Shown in pieces: positions 24,892-33,624 of a stretch of DNA of 49,764 nt. Positions within the stretch are counted from its first letter, which is position 1. The number at the start of each line of letters is the position of its first letter. Source of the DNA: an uncultured Lachnospiraceae bacterium (GTDB lineage: Bacteria; Bacillota; Clostridia; Lachnospirales; Lachnospiraceae); NCBI GenBank assembly GCA_905236705.1, contig CAJOOZ010000037.1:1-49764 (forward strand), in the 5' to 3' direction. The notes under the pieces are model-generated. The model saw nothing but the letters and a program-made list of their open reading frames with translations, did not search any database and was not told where the DNA came from. The translations under genes were made by a program, and so were the position numbers.

Positions 24892-24920
24892 ATTTTATCG
24901 CAAATAAAGTAAATTGTCTA
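24892..24920 (-). promoter_or_regulatory. Promoter of the rnf operon
   Basis: Minus-strand TAGACA (24915-24920), 17-base spacer, TAAAAT (24892-24897). Predicted start near 24885 gives a ~150-nt leader that includes repeat copy B. Confidence 0.75.
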
Positions 24921-24946
24921 ATGCCGTTGCAAAAAAGATGCCAGCC

Positions 24947-24975
24947 TTGAAAAAGCGCCGTAAATATGCTAGTAT
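24947..24975 (+). promoter_or_regulatory. Promoter of the YprB-like gene
   Basis: TTGAAA (24947-24952), 17-base spacer, TAGTAT (24970-24975), divergent from the rnf promoter and followed by AAAGGAG and a TTG start. Confidence 0.75.
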
Positions 24976-25014
24976 CTAAACGTGTTTTTACTTTTAAACA
25001 AAGGAGCAGATCCA

Positions 25015-26226
25015 TTGAAAACAATAACAGAATCCCTGTCAAAAGACAGGATCCGGTATGATCTGTCGCTTCTGGGCAGGCCGGAGGATATCCTGTTTCT
25101 GGACATTGAAACCACAGGCTTTGCTGCCCGCTCTTCGCAGCTCTATATGATCGGCTGCGTGGATTTCGATTCCGAAGCTAACCCCAGGATCATTCAGTTT
25201 TTTGCCGAAGAAGCGAATGATGAAAAACAGATACTTTCCGCTTTTCTCAATCTTTGCAGCAGCAAAAAAGTTCTCATCCATTACAACGGCAATAATTTTG
25301 ACATCCCGTATCTGAAGCAAAAATGCTTTTCCTTCGGATTCGATGAGCCCTTTTCAAAGATGGATGGCGTAGATATCTACAAACGCATCATGCCCTACAA
25401 ACGGATTCTGGGCGTTGAAAATCTCAAGCAGAAAACCATGGAACAATTTCTGTCCATCAGTCGCGAAGATGCCTATAACGGCGGTCAGCTCATCAATGTT
25501 TACCGTGATTATGTTGCGCAGAATGCCCTCTGCAAAAAGCTGTCCGGCATCAAAAACACAGACAGCAAAGAGCTTGCGGCTCTGGACGCCAGAATCAAGG
25601 ACATGGCAGAGCTTTTATTTCTGCACAATGCCGATGATATGCGCGGTATGCTCTCTCTTTTATCCCTGCTCGCCTATGCCGATATTTTCCTTCAGCCCTC
25701 CAAGATCACAAAAGTGTCTGCCAGAAAACTGACAGATCCAGACGGCAGCATACACCAGACCCTCGTGATCCGGCTCAGGCTCACCAGTTCGCTTCCCAGG
25801 GAGCTTACGATCAACACAGGTAATATCCGCCTTTTGGGCAGTGATAATGAGATCACGCTGGATATTTCCATTTATTCCGGGGAACTGAAATATTTTTACG
25901 GCAATTACAAAGACTACTACTATCTGCCGGATGAGGACATGGCGCTGCATAAATCAGTCGCCGCCTACGTCTCGCCGGATCATCGTACACAGGCCACGGC
26001 TCATGATTGTTATACCCGAAAAGAGGGTTCTTTCCTCCCACAGTGGGAGCTTCTTTTTGAGCCTGTTTTCAAACACTCCTACGAGGACAGTCTTCTGTAT
26101 TTTGAACTGACACCGGAATTGAAGAAAAGACCCGACCAGTTCAAAAAATACGCTGACCACGTTCTGGATTATCTGTTTCATAGCCTTTCTGAGTCAAAAA
26201 ACGCCCCATCGAAGCAAATGCGATGA
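25015..26226 (+). CDS. YprB-like ribonuclease H-fold exonuclease
   Basis: 403 aa. Residues ~28-205 form a DEDD-type 3'-5' exonuclease domain: FLDIETTGF (Asp, Glu), HYNGNNFDIPYL (Asp) and HNADDMRGML (His-Asp), all in place. The remaining ~190 residues are an unassigned C-terminal region. Members of this family (B. subtilis YprB) sit near helicase genes or alone, and their substrate is not established. The start is TTG at 25015, 8 bases after AAAGGAG; the upstream GTG at 24982 lacks a ribosome site and would lie almost at the transcription start. Confidence 0.85.
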   Translation: MKTITESLSKDRIRYDLSLLGRPEDILFLDIETTGFAARSSQLYMIGCVDFDSEANPRIIQFFAEEANDEKQILSAFLNLCSSKKVLIHYNGNNFDIPYLKQKCFSFGFDEPFSKMDGVDIYKRIMPYKRILGVENLKQKTMEQFLSISREDAYNGGQLINVYRDYVAQNALCKKLSGIKNTDSKELAALDARIKDMAELLFLHNADDMRGMLSLLSLLAYADIFLQPSKITKVSARKLTDPDGSIHQTLVIRLRLTSSLPRELTINTGNIRLLGSDNEITLDISIYSGELKYFYGNYKDYYYLPDEDMALHKSVAAYVSPDHRTQATAHDCYTRKEGSFLPQWELLFEPVFKHSYEDSLLYFELTPELKKRPDQFKKYADHVLDYLFHSLSESKNAPSKQMR

Positions 26227-26235
26227 GGCGTTTTT
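26196..26235. terminator. Bidirectional terminator
   Basis: AAAACGCC...ATCG and CGAT...GGCGTTTTT form an imperfect stem with an A-run on one side and a T-run on the other. The stop codon of the YprB-like gene is inside it, and cheR ends 5 bases beyond. Confidence 0.75.
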
Positions 26236-26239
26236 ACTG

Positions 26240-27019
26240 TCACTCTTTTCCGTAAAAGAAAGAATTTTTTCTGGTATATCCGATTTCCCGATACGTAATG
26301 ATCTGTTCGGTACTGCCGATGAAAAGGCATCCGCCCTTCACCAAAGAGCCGTAGAACTTTTTAAAGATATCGCCCTTGGCCTCCTCGGTAAAATAGATTA
26401 GAACATTTCTGCATACGATCAGATTACAATCCGTTGGATATGGATCTTTTAACAGATTGTGCTGTTTGAACTCGACACACTTTTTGATCTCATCCGATAT
26501 CTGATATGACGGACCCACCTGCGTAAAATATTTTTTTTTCAGATCTGCAGGAACCCCTGCAACACTCTTGGCATTATAAAGTCCCGTCTTTGCCTTGTCA
26601 ATGACCTGTTTATCGATATCCGTTGCAAAGATCCTGATATTGGACAGAGGCATATGTCTGGAAAAAGCCATGACCAGGGAATAGGGCTCATCTCCTGTGG
26701 AGCAGGCAGCGGACCAGATCTTGAGCCGATTCTTGCCGAATTTGCCGATCAGCTCCGGAATCACTTCTTTATCCATATATTCCCATTGTTCCGGATTGCG
26801 ATAAAACTCCGAAACATTGATGGTAAGATAATTGACAAATTCATCAAATTTGTCCTTATCCGACTTCAGAAGGCTGACATATTTTTCATATCCCTGAATA
26901 TTATTCTTGGAAATCAAAGTATCAATCCTGCGCTTCATCTGTCTTTCTTTATATGCGTTCAGATCGATCCTGGTCATATTATAGACGGATTTCTTAAACC
27001 ATTCATAATCATATGTCAT
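26240..27019 (-). CDS. cheR: CheR-type protein-glutamate methyltransferase
   Basis: 259 aa. SAM-dependent enzyme that methylates glutamates of chemoreceptors. The N-terminal helical domain (to ~75) includes ITINVSEFYRNPEQW. The SAM site is IWSAACSTGDEPYSLVM, with IRIFATDID downstream, and NLIVCRNVLIYFTEE closes the fold. It stands alone, without other che genes in view, after the terminator of the S1-protein gene. In Lachnospiraceae such solitary CheR proteins are common, and the partner receptors must be elsewhere. The ribosome site is weak (CGGGG). Confidence 0.93.
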   Translation of the reverse strand: MTYDYEWFKKSVYNMTRIDLNAYKERQMKRRIDTLISKNNIQGYEKYVSLLKSDKDKFDEFVNYLTINVSEFYRNPEQWEYMDKEVIPELIGKFGKNRLKIWSAACSTGDEPYSLVMAFSRHMPLSNIRIFATDIDKQVIDKAKTGLYNAKSVAGVPADLKKKYFTQVGPSYQISDEIKKCVEFKQHNLLKDPYPTDCNLIVCRNVLIYFTEEAKGDIFKKFYGSLVKGGCLFIGSTEQIITYREIGYTRKNSFFYGKE

Positions 27020-27035
27020 ATGCTACCCCGCTTTT

Positions 27036-27083
27036 AAAAAAAACAGGCGACCCCAAATGAATCAAAACCAAATGAGATCGCCC
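27036..27083 (-). terminator. Terminator after the S1-protein gene
   Basis: Minus-strand GGCGATC pairs with GGTCGCC (some G-U pairs) across a long loop containing two CATTTGG-like segments, followed by eight T. It ends the rpiR-to-S1 unit. Confidence 0.7.
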
Positions 27084-27101
27084 GTCAATATACTTTCTGA
27101 T

Positions 27102-28268
27102 TTATTCCTCAGTTGCTTCGCCTTCCTCAGCCTTTGCATCCTCTGCAGCTATCACTGCTTCGATATCAACTGAAACGACGTCTGCATCCGATTCCTGCTC
27201 AACCTCTGCTTTATCCGGCTCCAGCAAAGCTTTCATGCTCAGGCTGATCTTGTGATCCTCGGGATTGAAATCAACCACCTTGGCCTCAACCTCCTGCCCA
27301 ACCGAAAGAACATCAGCCGGCTTGCCGATCCTGTCTTTAGAGATCTGGGATACATGCAAAAGTGCATCTACGCCGGGCTCCAGCTCGATGAATGCACCGA
27401 AATCAGTCATCCTGGCAACCTTACCCGTGACTACATTGCCGATCGCGAACTTGTCCTCAGCATCTTTCCAGGGATTGGTATCCGCAAACTTCAGGCTCAG
27501 CGCGATCTTGTTGTCGCCGATATCCTTGATCAGTGCGCGGACTTTCTCTCCTACCTTGAATACTTTCTTGGGATTCTCAACATGACCCCAGCTCATCTCG
27601 CTGATATGCAAAAGACCGTCTGCGCCGCCCAGATCGATGAATGCTCCAAAGTCCGTAATATTTTTTACGGTACCTTCCACTACATCGCCCACATGAATCC
27701 GCTCGAACAGCTCCTTCATGGCCTGCGCCTTGCGTTCAACCAGAATCTGCTTGCGATCACCGATGCAACGACGTTTTCTGGGGTTGTACTCCGTGATCCT
27801 GAATTCTATCTCCTGATCTGCATACTTGGTCAGATCTTTTTCATATACATTGGAAACCAGACTGGCGGGAATGAATACCCTGACCTCATCCACAACGGCG
27901 GAAAGCCCTCCGTTCAAGACCTGTGTAACTTTTGCCTTGATGATCTCGCCGCTCTCCAGCGCCTCCTCCAGTCTCTTGCTGCCTTTCTCGGCTGCCAGTC
28001 GCTTGTAGGATACAATTACCTGTCCCTCGGTATCCATTACGCGGACTACTTTCACTTCCAGCTTGTCGCCTTCATGCAGGACTTGGGTCAGGTCTACACT
28101 GTTATCGTTGGTATACTCATTGCGGCTCAGGATGCCGTCGGATTTGTATCCGATGTTCAGTACGGCTTCTTCGGGTTTCACATCGATGACTGTACCTTCG
28201 ACCACGTCTCCATTATGAATTGTCTTGAAAGATTCGTCCAATAATTGTTCAAAAGATTGTTCTGACAT
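27102..28268 (-). CDS. rpsA: S1 RNA-binding domain protein (30S ribosomal protein S1-like)
   Basis: 388 aa. Four S1 (OB-fold) domains at about 15-85, 100-165, 190-258 and 275-345 (HVGDVVEGTVKNITDFGAFI and GNVVTGKVARMTDFGAFIEL are the clearest), then an acidic Ala/Glu tail. Clostridial S1 homologues of four domains bind mRNA and may assist translation, but are shorter than the six-domain E. coli S1. The start at 28268 follows GAGGAGG and lies 20 bases inside ispH, a known arrangement: in some Clostridia the two genes are fused. Confidence 0.93.
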   Translation of the reverse strand: MSEQSFEQLLDESFKTIHNGDVVEGTVIDVKPEEAVLNIGYKSDGILSRNEYTNDNSVDLTQVLHEGDKLEVKVVRVMDTEGQVIVSYKRLAAEKGSKRLEEALESGEIIKAKVTQVLNGGLSAVVDEVRVFIPASLVSNVYEKDLTKYADQEIEFRITEYNPRKRRCIGDRKQILVERKAQAMKELFERIHVGDVVEGTVKNITDFGAFIDLGGADGLLHISEMSWGHVENPKKVFKVGEKVRALIKDIGDNKIALSLKFADTNPWKDAEDKFAIGNVVTGKVARMTDFGAFIELEPGVDALLHVSQISKDRIGKPADVLSVGQEVEAKVVDFNPEDHKISLSMKALLEPDKAEVEQESDADVVSVDIEAVIAAEDAKAEEGEATEE

Positions 28269-29163
28269 AGCTTTGAACCTCCTCAATAATATTGTTTGGG
28301 GTGGACGCCCCGGCGGTAATACCCACCGATTTCACTGATTTAGGTAAGTCTAAATGCAAATCATCGAGTGTCTGTATAAAATAAGTGTTCTCACATTCCT
28401 CCTCGCAGATTTCGAACAATTTGCGGGAATTGGAAGAGCGAGTACCGCCTATCACTATCATGAGCTCAACCTGTGATGCGATGCTGCGCGCCTCCTGCTG
28501 ACGCTCTGCGGTTGCATTGCAGATTGTGTTCACACTATTCATACTATACGCTTTTTCCGATAAAATTTCAACTAATTTGTCAAATTTATTATAATTCGCT
28601 GTCGTCTGGGATACAACGCACAGCTTTTCTTCCGGCTGAAATGTCATATTCCTTGCCTGTTCTTCCTCCTGTAGCACTACCGGTTCACTTTGGCAATAGC
28701 TGCAGATCCCCCGTATTTCGGGATGTTCCGCATCCCCGATGATGACGATCTTTTTCCCCTCGCTGCTCTCCTGATCCACTATATTATGGATCTTTTTGAC
28801 AAAAGGGCAGGTGGCATCGGCGATCGCAGCTCCGGTATTTTCCAAAGCCTTCACCACCTGTTTTTCAGCACCATGGGAACGGATGATCACCACCGACTCC
28901 CGCAGCTTTTCATCCGGCACGACTTCAAGGCTCTCATCCTTCTGCCTGATATAAAACTTTCCCTCCCGATACACCAGGATCTGCACACCTTTTTTTCTCA
29001 GATCCTCTACCACGGTCTCGTTATGGATAATCTCCCCGAGGGTAAAAATATACTTTTTTTCCGAAACGTTACGGTTTTCTTCTATTTTTTCACAGACCAG
29101 ATCCACCGCACGTCTGACGCCAAAACAGAATCCTGCGGTTTCGGCTACGATCACTTCCGCCAA
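28249..29163 (-). CDS. ispH: 4-hydroxy-3-methylbut-2-enyl diphosphate reductase
   Basis: 304 aa. Last step of the MEP isoprenoid pathway: HMBPP to IPP and DMAPP. The three Cys ligands of the 4Fe-4S cluster are present, in AGFCFGVRRA, DATCPFVKK and NTICNATAERQ. Active-site His/Glu/Thr blocks GEIIHNETVV, IRSHGA and SQTTAN are intact. It follows cmk by 15 bases and overlaps the S1 gene, so the four genes form one unit. No other MEP genes are in the window. Confidence 0.98.
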   Translation of the reverse strand: MAEVIVAETAGFCFGVRRAVDLVCEKIEENRNVSEKKYIFTLGEIIHNETVVEDLRKKGVQILVYREGKFYIRQKDESLEVVPDEKLRESVVIIRSHGAEKQVVKALENTGAAIADATCPFVKKIHNIVDQESSEGKKIVIIGDAEHPEIRGICSYCQSEPVVLQEEEQARNMTFQPEEKLCVVSQTTANYNKFDKLVEILSEKAYSMNSVNTICNATAERQQEARSIASQVELMIVIGGTRSSNSRKLFEICEEECENTYFIQTLDDLHLDLPKSVKSVGITAGASTPNNIIEEVQSYVRTIF

Positions 29164-29178
29164 ATCAATACTCCTTTT

Positions 29179-29856
29179 TTACCTGCTCATTTCCTCAGTC
29201 AGTTTCAGGATGGCTTCTGCCACCTGTTCGATGGTCATATCGGATGAGTCGATCATGACTGCATCCTCAGCCTGCTTTAACGGGGATGTTTCTCTGGTCA
29301 TATCTCTGTGATCCCGCTCGGCAATGTCCGCCTTAATCTCCTCCAGATTGCACGCAAGACCTTTGTCGAGGTTTTCCTGATAACGCCTTCTGGCCCGTTC
29401 CTCCACGGATGCCGTAAGATACACTTTGACATCGGCTCCCGGCAGTACAACGGTACCGATATCCCTGCCGTCCATGACCACATCGGTTTCGGCTGCAAGC
29501 TGCTGCTGAAGCTGCACCAGTCTGGCTCTGACTAAAGGCACGGCAGAACTGATGGAAGCCATCCTGCTGACCTCCTCCGTCCGGATCAGGCCGTTGACAT
29601 TTTCTCCGTCCAGAAGCACGATCTGCTCACCGTTTTCGTAACGGATGGATATCTGCGGCCGGTTGCAGATACGTGCGATCTGTTCTGCCGCATCCTCTGC
29701 CTGCACATCAATCCCCTGTCTGTACAGATACAAAGCCATGGCTCTGTACATGGCGCCGGTATCTACATAAATATAACCCTTCTTCTTTGCAACCAGTTTT
29801 GCAATAGTGCTTTTTCCGGCTCCCGCCGGTCCGTCGATCGCAATGTTAATGCTCAT
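29179..29856 (-). CDS. cmk: Cytidylate kinase
   Basis: 225 aa. Phosphorylates CMP and dCMP with ATP. The P-loop is IAIDGPAGAGKST. The DTGAMYRAMAL motif, the CMP-binding DVVMDGRDIGT, and the lid region ERDHRDMTRETSPL are all present. The cmk-ispH-S1 order is widespread in Firmicutes. A 60-base gap separates it from yhiN upstream. Confidence 0.98.
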   Translation of the reverse strand: MSINIAIDGPAGAGKSTIAKLVAKKKGYIYVDTGAMYRAMALYLYRQGIDVQAEDAAEQIARICNRPQISIRYENGEQIVLLDGENVNGLIRTEEVSRMASISSAVPLVRARLVQLQQQLAAETDVVMDGRDIGTVVLPGADVKVYLTASVEERARRRYQENLDKGLACNLEEIKADIAERDHRDMTRETSPLKQAEDAVMIDSSDMTIEQVAEAILKLTEEMSR

Positions 29857-29916
29857 GCCGTGTTACCTCCATTAACTTTCTATCTTAACTCCTGTTTATA
29901 ATGTCGTGGGAACCGT

Positions 29917-31215
29917 TTAGCCGGCGGACAGCCCCGCCTTGTATCCCGTAGCCCAGGCGATCTGCAGATTAAAGCCTCCCGTGAGTGCGTCCACATCAAT
30001 GCATTCTCCGGCAAAATACAGCCCCCTGATACGCCGCGACTCCATTGTGCCCGGATGGATCTCTCTGGTATCGATCCCGCCCCGGGTAATGATAGCAGCA
30101 TCAAACCCTTCGGTACCCGTGATCGTCATGGTCAATGACTTTAAGGTATGCAAAAGTGCCATCCTCTCCTTTTTGCCGATATCGCAGGAGCGCCTGTCCT
30201 TTGGTATACCGGCCTGATCGAGAACAACCGGTATCAGACTGTGCGGCAGCAGCGTAGCGCATACATTTCTGATATGTTTTATCCCTGCCTGTTCCAGTTC
30301 GCGGATCAGGCGCTGATCCAGCTTTTGTTCATCAAGCGCGGGCTTCAGATCGATCTCAAGCCTAAGGGACGCAGCTTCTGTCAGATAATGGCTGATATAA
30401 CTGCTGGCGCTCAGAATGACCGGACCGCTGACGCCTCTGTGGGTAAAAAGCATCTCTCCAAATTCTTCATACAGCTTTTTATTACCGTTTTTGATCGAAA
30501 TACTGATATTTCGAAGGGACAGACCGGCCAGTTGTGCGGTCCATTTTTCCTTTGTACAAAGGGGCACCAGTGCCGGATACAGATCCGTAACATGATGACC
30601 GGCCCTGCGAGCCATAGACAGACCGCTTCCGTCGGCGCCCGTGGACGGATAGGAAACACCTCCTGTCGCCATGATCACAGCCTGTCCCATTTCTTTTTTT
30701 CCGTCTGCCAGCAACACGCCGGCAACCGCGTTTACGGCTTTATCTTTCTGCTCCTCTGAATCTTGCTGCGTATCCTCCGTTTTCAGGAGCAGTTCTTTCA
30801 CTTTTGTATTCAGCCGTATCTCCACTCCGAGCCTTTTGCACTCATATTCCAGCGCCTTGATCACGTCGGAGGAATGGTCGGAAACGGGGAATACCCTGTT
30901 GCCTCTCTCTGTCTTCAACGGCAGTCCCAACTGCTGAAAAAAATCTTTCGTGGCCTGCGCATCAAACTGCGTCTGGGCGCTGTATAAAAACCTGGGGTTG
31001 GATACCACCGCTGATAAATGCTGCGAAACATCGGAGTCATTGGTCAGATTGCAACGTCCTTTTCCGGTGATATACAGCTTTTTCCCCAGTTTTTCATTTT
31101 GTTCAAAAAGTAAAACGCGACGACCTTTGCCGGCGGCTGCGATGGCAGCCATCATGCCGGCAGCGCCGCCGCCGATGATAATGATCTGCTCTGCTTTTTC
31201 ATCTTTGCTCATCAT
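29917..31215 (-). CDS. HI0933/YhiN family FAD-dependent oxidoreductase
   Basis: 432 aa. The N-terminal Rossmann dinucleotide fold is IIIIGGGAAGMMAAI, followed by GKKLYITGKGRCNLTN, a signature of this family. The C-terminal GLYFAGECIDVDALTGGFNLQIAWATG completes the FAD site. Biochemical role is not established for the family. Its ATG overlaps the rpiR stop (TAATG), so the two are probably translationally coupled. Confidence 0.93.
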   Translation of the reverse strand: MMSKDEKAEQIIIIGGGAAGMMAAIAAAGKGRRVLLFEQNEKLGKKLYITGKGRCNLTNDSDVSQHLSAVVSNPRFLYSAQTQFDAQATKDFFQQLGLPLKTERGNRVFPVSDHSSDVIKALEYECKRLGVEIRLNTKVKELLLKTEDTQQDSEEQKDKAVNAVAGVLLADGKKEMGQAVIMATGGVSYPSTGADGSGLSMARRAGHHVTDLYPALVPLCTKEKWTAQLAGLSLRNISISIKNGNKKLYEEFGEMLFTHRGVSGPVILSASSYISHYLTEAASLRLEIDLKPALDEQKLDQRLIRELEQAGIKHIRNVCATLLPHSLIPVVLDQAGIPKDRRSCDIGKKERMALLHTLKSLTMTITGTEGFDAAIITRGGIDTREIHPGTMESRRIRGLYFAGECIDVDALTGGFNLQIAWATGYKAGLSAG

Positions 31216-32192
31216 TATCTCTGTTCCTTTACAAGAGGAGAATCCAGAATCGGTTCATCATCGATGAAATTGATCTCATCATTGAGATATACCTGATAGT
31301 TAGCCCATGCATACTCAAGCTCCTCCAGACTTTTCCTGGCCTGCTCCGGCGCCTTTACACACAGCGCCACTACCAGCGCATTGATCACGGACAGAGGCGC
31401 CACCAGGGAATCTACAATGGAAACCATATCCGATCTGGCCAGCAGATTGCAGGAAGAATACAGGTTCATGGGGGAATGTACGGTATCGGTCAGCGTAATA
31501 ACCTTGGCGTTTCTGTCATTGGCAAATTCCAGCGCCTTCAGTGTACGCATGGAATATCTGGGAAAGCTGATCCCGATGATCACATCTTCGGGTCCGATTC
31601 TTATCATCTGCTCAAAGAGTTCACTCATGGAAGTCGTCTGCAGACGGATCACATCCCCGCGGATCATGGAAAGATAAAAGCTCAGAAAATTGGCCAAAGG
31701 TTCACAGCTTCGAAGGCCGATGACATAGACATGCTGTGCGGACAATATGGCATCCACCGCCGTCTCAAAGGCTTTCTCATCCAGGTTCCGGATAGTGTCC
31801 GCAATCTTGTCCATATCGGACCTGAGAACGGAATCGAGAATCTCGGACTGGGAAGACCCTCTGTACTGGACACCGATGCGATGCACGCTGTTCCACTGAC
31901 CCTGCACCCAGCTTTCCAGTTCCTTCTGGAACTCCGGATAACCGTCAAAACCAAGTCCCGAGGCAAATCTTACCACTGTAGATTCACTGATCCCGAGCTG
32001 ATCGCCCAGCTTGGACGCTGTCATAAAAACGGCAGTCTCATAATGATCCACGATATAAGACGCGATCTTTTTATGATTTTTGCTCATTTTCGGATATTTT
32101 TCATTCATGATACTGATCAGATCGCGCTTTTCAGTTTGATCAGTACTGTTCCCGAGCCCTTCGGCATCCTGTATCCGCTCTGTATCAGCCAT
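31215..32192 (-). CDS. RpiR-type transcriptional regulator (HTH plus SIS)
   Basis: 325 aa. The N-terminal HTH_6 domain (about 30-105, with MTASKLGDQLGISESTVVRFASGLGF) is followed by a sugar-isomerase (SIS) domain (about 145-270) that senses phosphosugars in this family. The start at 32192 follows a GGGGGG run; the open frame goes to 32216. Unusually, the gene below it is a flavoprotein plus housekeeping genes and not a sugar pathway, so the regulated genes cannot be guessed from context. Confidence 0.92.
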   Translation of the reverse strand: MADTERIQDAEGLGNSTDQTEKRDLISIMNEKYPKMSKNHKKIASYIVDHYETAVFMTASKLGDQLGISESTVVRFASGLGFDGYPEFQKELESWVQGQWNSVHRIGVQYRGSSQSEILDSVLRSDMDKIADTIRNLDEKAFETAVDAILSAQHVYVIGLRSCEPLANFLSFYLSMIRGDVIRLQTTSMSELFEQMIRIGPEDVIIGISFPRYSMRTLKALEFANDRNAKVITLTDTVHSPMNLYSSCNLLARSDMVSIVDSLVAPLSVINALVVALCVKAPEQARKSLEELEYAWANYQVYLNDEINFIDDEPILDSPLVKEQR

Positions 32193-32252
32193 CAGCCAAT
32201 CCCCCCGCTTCATCATCCCGTTTCCAGGGAATACCAGTCCCTCTCGCCATCA

Positions 32253-32810
32253 TTACGATGCACACTTTTCATAAGATTCTTCCAAAAGCCGTATGGTTTC
32301 CTCCTTCGGCAGATCGTAATCTCCCGTTATGGTCATACATGCTGCGCCATGAATAAAGATCCACATCTTCATAAATAAATCTCCGGGATCCTTGGCGCCC
32401 TCTGCCCTGGCACGGTTCATTTCCCTGACAAAAGCTCCCGTCGAACCGTTCAAAAGCTCATACAAAGTCCTTCCGTAACGGTTCGTGGATAAAAAGAGCA
32501 TTGTAAAAAGTCTGGGCTCTTTCAGCGCAAATTCTATATACAGCACACCAAATTGTACAAATGGTTTATCGGAAACCTTTTCTTTTTGTTTTCCCGTTTC
32601 ATAGAATTCCGAAAAATAATCAACTGCCATCTGAAACACTTCTTCATGAAGCTGCTCCATCTTTTCATAGACACGGAAAATGGGCTGGGTGGAACAACCG
32701 GCCTTATCCGCCAGCCGTCTGGCTGTCACCGATTCGATTCCTTCCGATCTTGTCAGCTCAAATGCCGCTTCTTTGATCATATCCTGCGTGATACTGATTT
32801 TTCTAGCCAT
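32253..32810 (-). CDS. TetR family transcriptional regulator
   Basis: 185 aa. The N-terminal HTH (ITQDMIKEAAFELTRSEGIE...TARRLADKAGCSTQPIFRVY) is a clear TetR_N domain. The C-terminal ligand-binding half is not diagnostic. A perfect 16-bp palindrome over its own promoter (32838-32853) suggests autorepression. It may also control rpiR 60 bases downstream, or the CMD-adh pair on its other side, which reads in the same direction. Confidence 0.93.
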   Translation of the reverse strand: MARKISITQDMIKEAAFELTRSEGIESVTARRLADKAGCSTQPIFRVYEKMEQLHEEVFQMAVDYFSEFYETGKQKEKVSDKPFVQFGVLYIEFALKEPRLFTMLFLSTNRYGRTLYELLNGSTGAFVREMNRARAEGAKDPGDLFMKMWIFIHGAACMTITGDYDLPKEETIRLLEESYEKCAS

Positions 32811-32837
32811 TTACTTCTCCCCACTGCCTGCTTAAGT

Positions 32838-32853
32838 CATAACAATTGTTATG
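32838..32853. promoter_or_regulatory. Candidate TetR operator
   Basis: CATAACAATTGTTATG, a perfect 16-bp palindrome. It covers the -10 of the tetR promoter and part of the spacer, the usual position for an autorepressor site. Confidence 0.65.
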
Positions 32854-32867
32854 TTAAACCAAATCAA
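32839..32867 (-). promoter_or_regulatory. tetR promoter
   Basis: Minus-strand TTGATT (32862-32867), 17-base spacer, TGTTAT (32839-32844). Confidence 0.6.
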
Positions 32868-32900
32868 AGCACAAGTCAAGAGCACCTCGCCATTTTTTGA

Positions 32901-32938
32901 GAAAAAAGAGGCTGCCGCATTATTAGATGCGACAGCCC
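32901..32938 (-). terminator. Terminator of the adh-CMD unit
   Basis: Minus-strand GGCTGTCGCAT pairs with ATGCGGCAGCC (one G-U), followed by a CTC and a T-run. Lies 26 bases after the CMD gene. Confidence 0.88.
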
Positions 32939-32963
32939 CCATGAACCGGATTTTAAATCCGTT

Positions 32964-33521
32964 TTATTTTTCGATTCCTTTTCTCCAGGTCGCCGGCTTG
33001 AACTCACCTACCAGAGGCAGAAGTCTCTGATCCACATCAATCTTGAATACGGAGTTAAAGTTGTTGGTTGCGATCATCTGTCCTGCAAAACCAACGATTA
33101 CTACCAGCTCTGCATCGGTATAAATGGCCTTGAGTTTGTCAAAAAGCTCATCACTGACATCTGTGGGATCTTTGACGATGGCACGTCCCAGATCTGTCAG
33201 CAGTTGTTCCTTTTCGTCATATACAAGATTGGCCGGATCAAGTCCCAGCCCCTTGACATCACTGATAAAGAACAAAGAGCACAACTGGCAGGAATTGGTG
33301 GTGGAAATAGCATGTGCGTAAAGAATCGCATCCTTTTCACCGATCACCTCTACCAGTCTGTTCCATGAGGTATACCATGCCATATAAGCATCATAAGTGG
33401 CCGCATCGTTCAAAAGGCCTCTTTTCATGTTGGTTACGGCATTTCTGCCCGCCAGCTCATCGTAGCGCTCTCTTTCAGCGCCGCTTGTTTCATTTTGCTC
33501 CAGAAGTTTAATCCTTGCCAT
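32964..33521 (-). CDS. Carboxymuconolactone decarboxylase (AhpD-like) family protein
   Basis: 185 aa. Helical AhpD-like fold with the redox pair CxxC in STTNSCQLCSLFF, preceded by AHAIS, as in peroxidase-linked family members. It could serve as a thiol-disulfide or peroxide-reduction partner; true decarboxylase activity is unlikely. AAAGGAG precedes the ATG. It follows the iron alcohol dehydrogenase by 103 bases in the same direction and shares its terminator, so a joint role in aldehyde or peroxide defence is possible but inferred. Confidence 0.88.
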   Translation of the reverse strand: MARIKLLEQNETSGAERERYDELAGRNAVTNMKRGLLNDAATYDAYMAWYTSWNRLVEVIGEKDAILYAHAISTTNSCQLCSLFFISDVKGLGLDPANLVYDEKEQLLTDLGRAIVKDPTDVSDELFDKLKAIYTDAELVVIVGFAGQMIATNNFNSVFKIDVDQRLLPLVGEFKPATWRKGIEK

Positions 33522-33624
33522 TTTCTCTCTCCTTTGTTTTATGATGTTTTATAACTTTCCATCGGGATTACCGTCTCATCAAACGGCAGACCCGAAAAGC
33601 TACCATAGTAGGTCAGTCCGGCTC

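Noticed and set aside
24982..25014. GTG start for the YprB-like gene at 24982
   Set aside because: No ribosome site, and it lies about at the predicted transcription start; the TTG at 25015 has AAAGGAG at proper distance.
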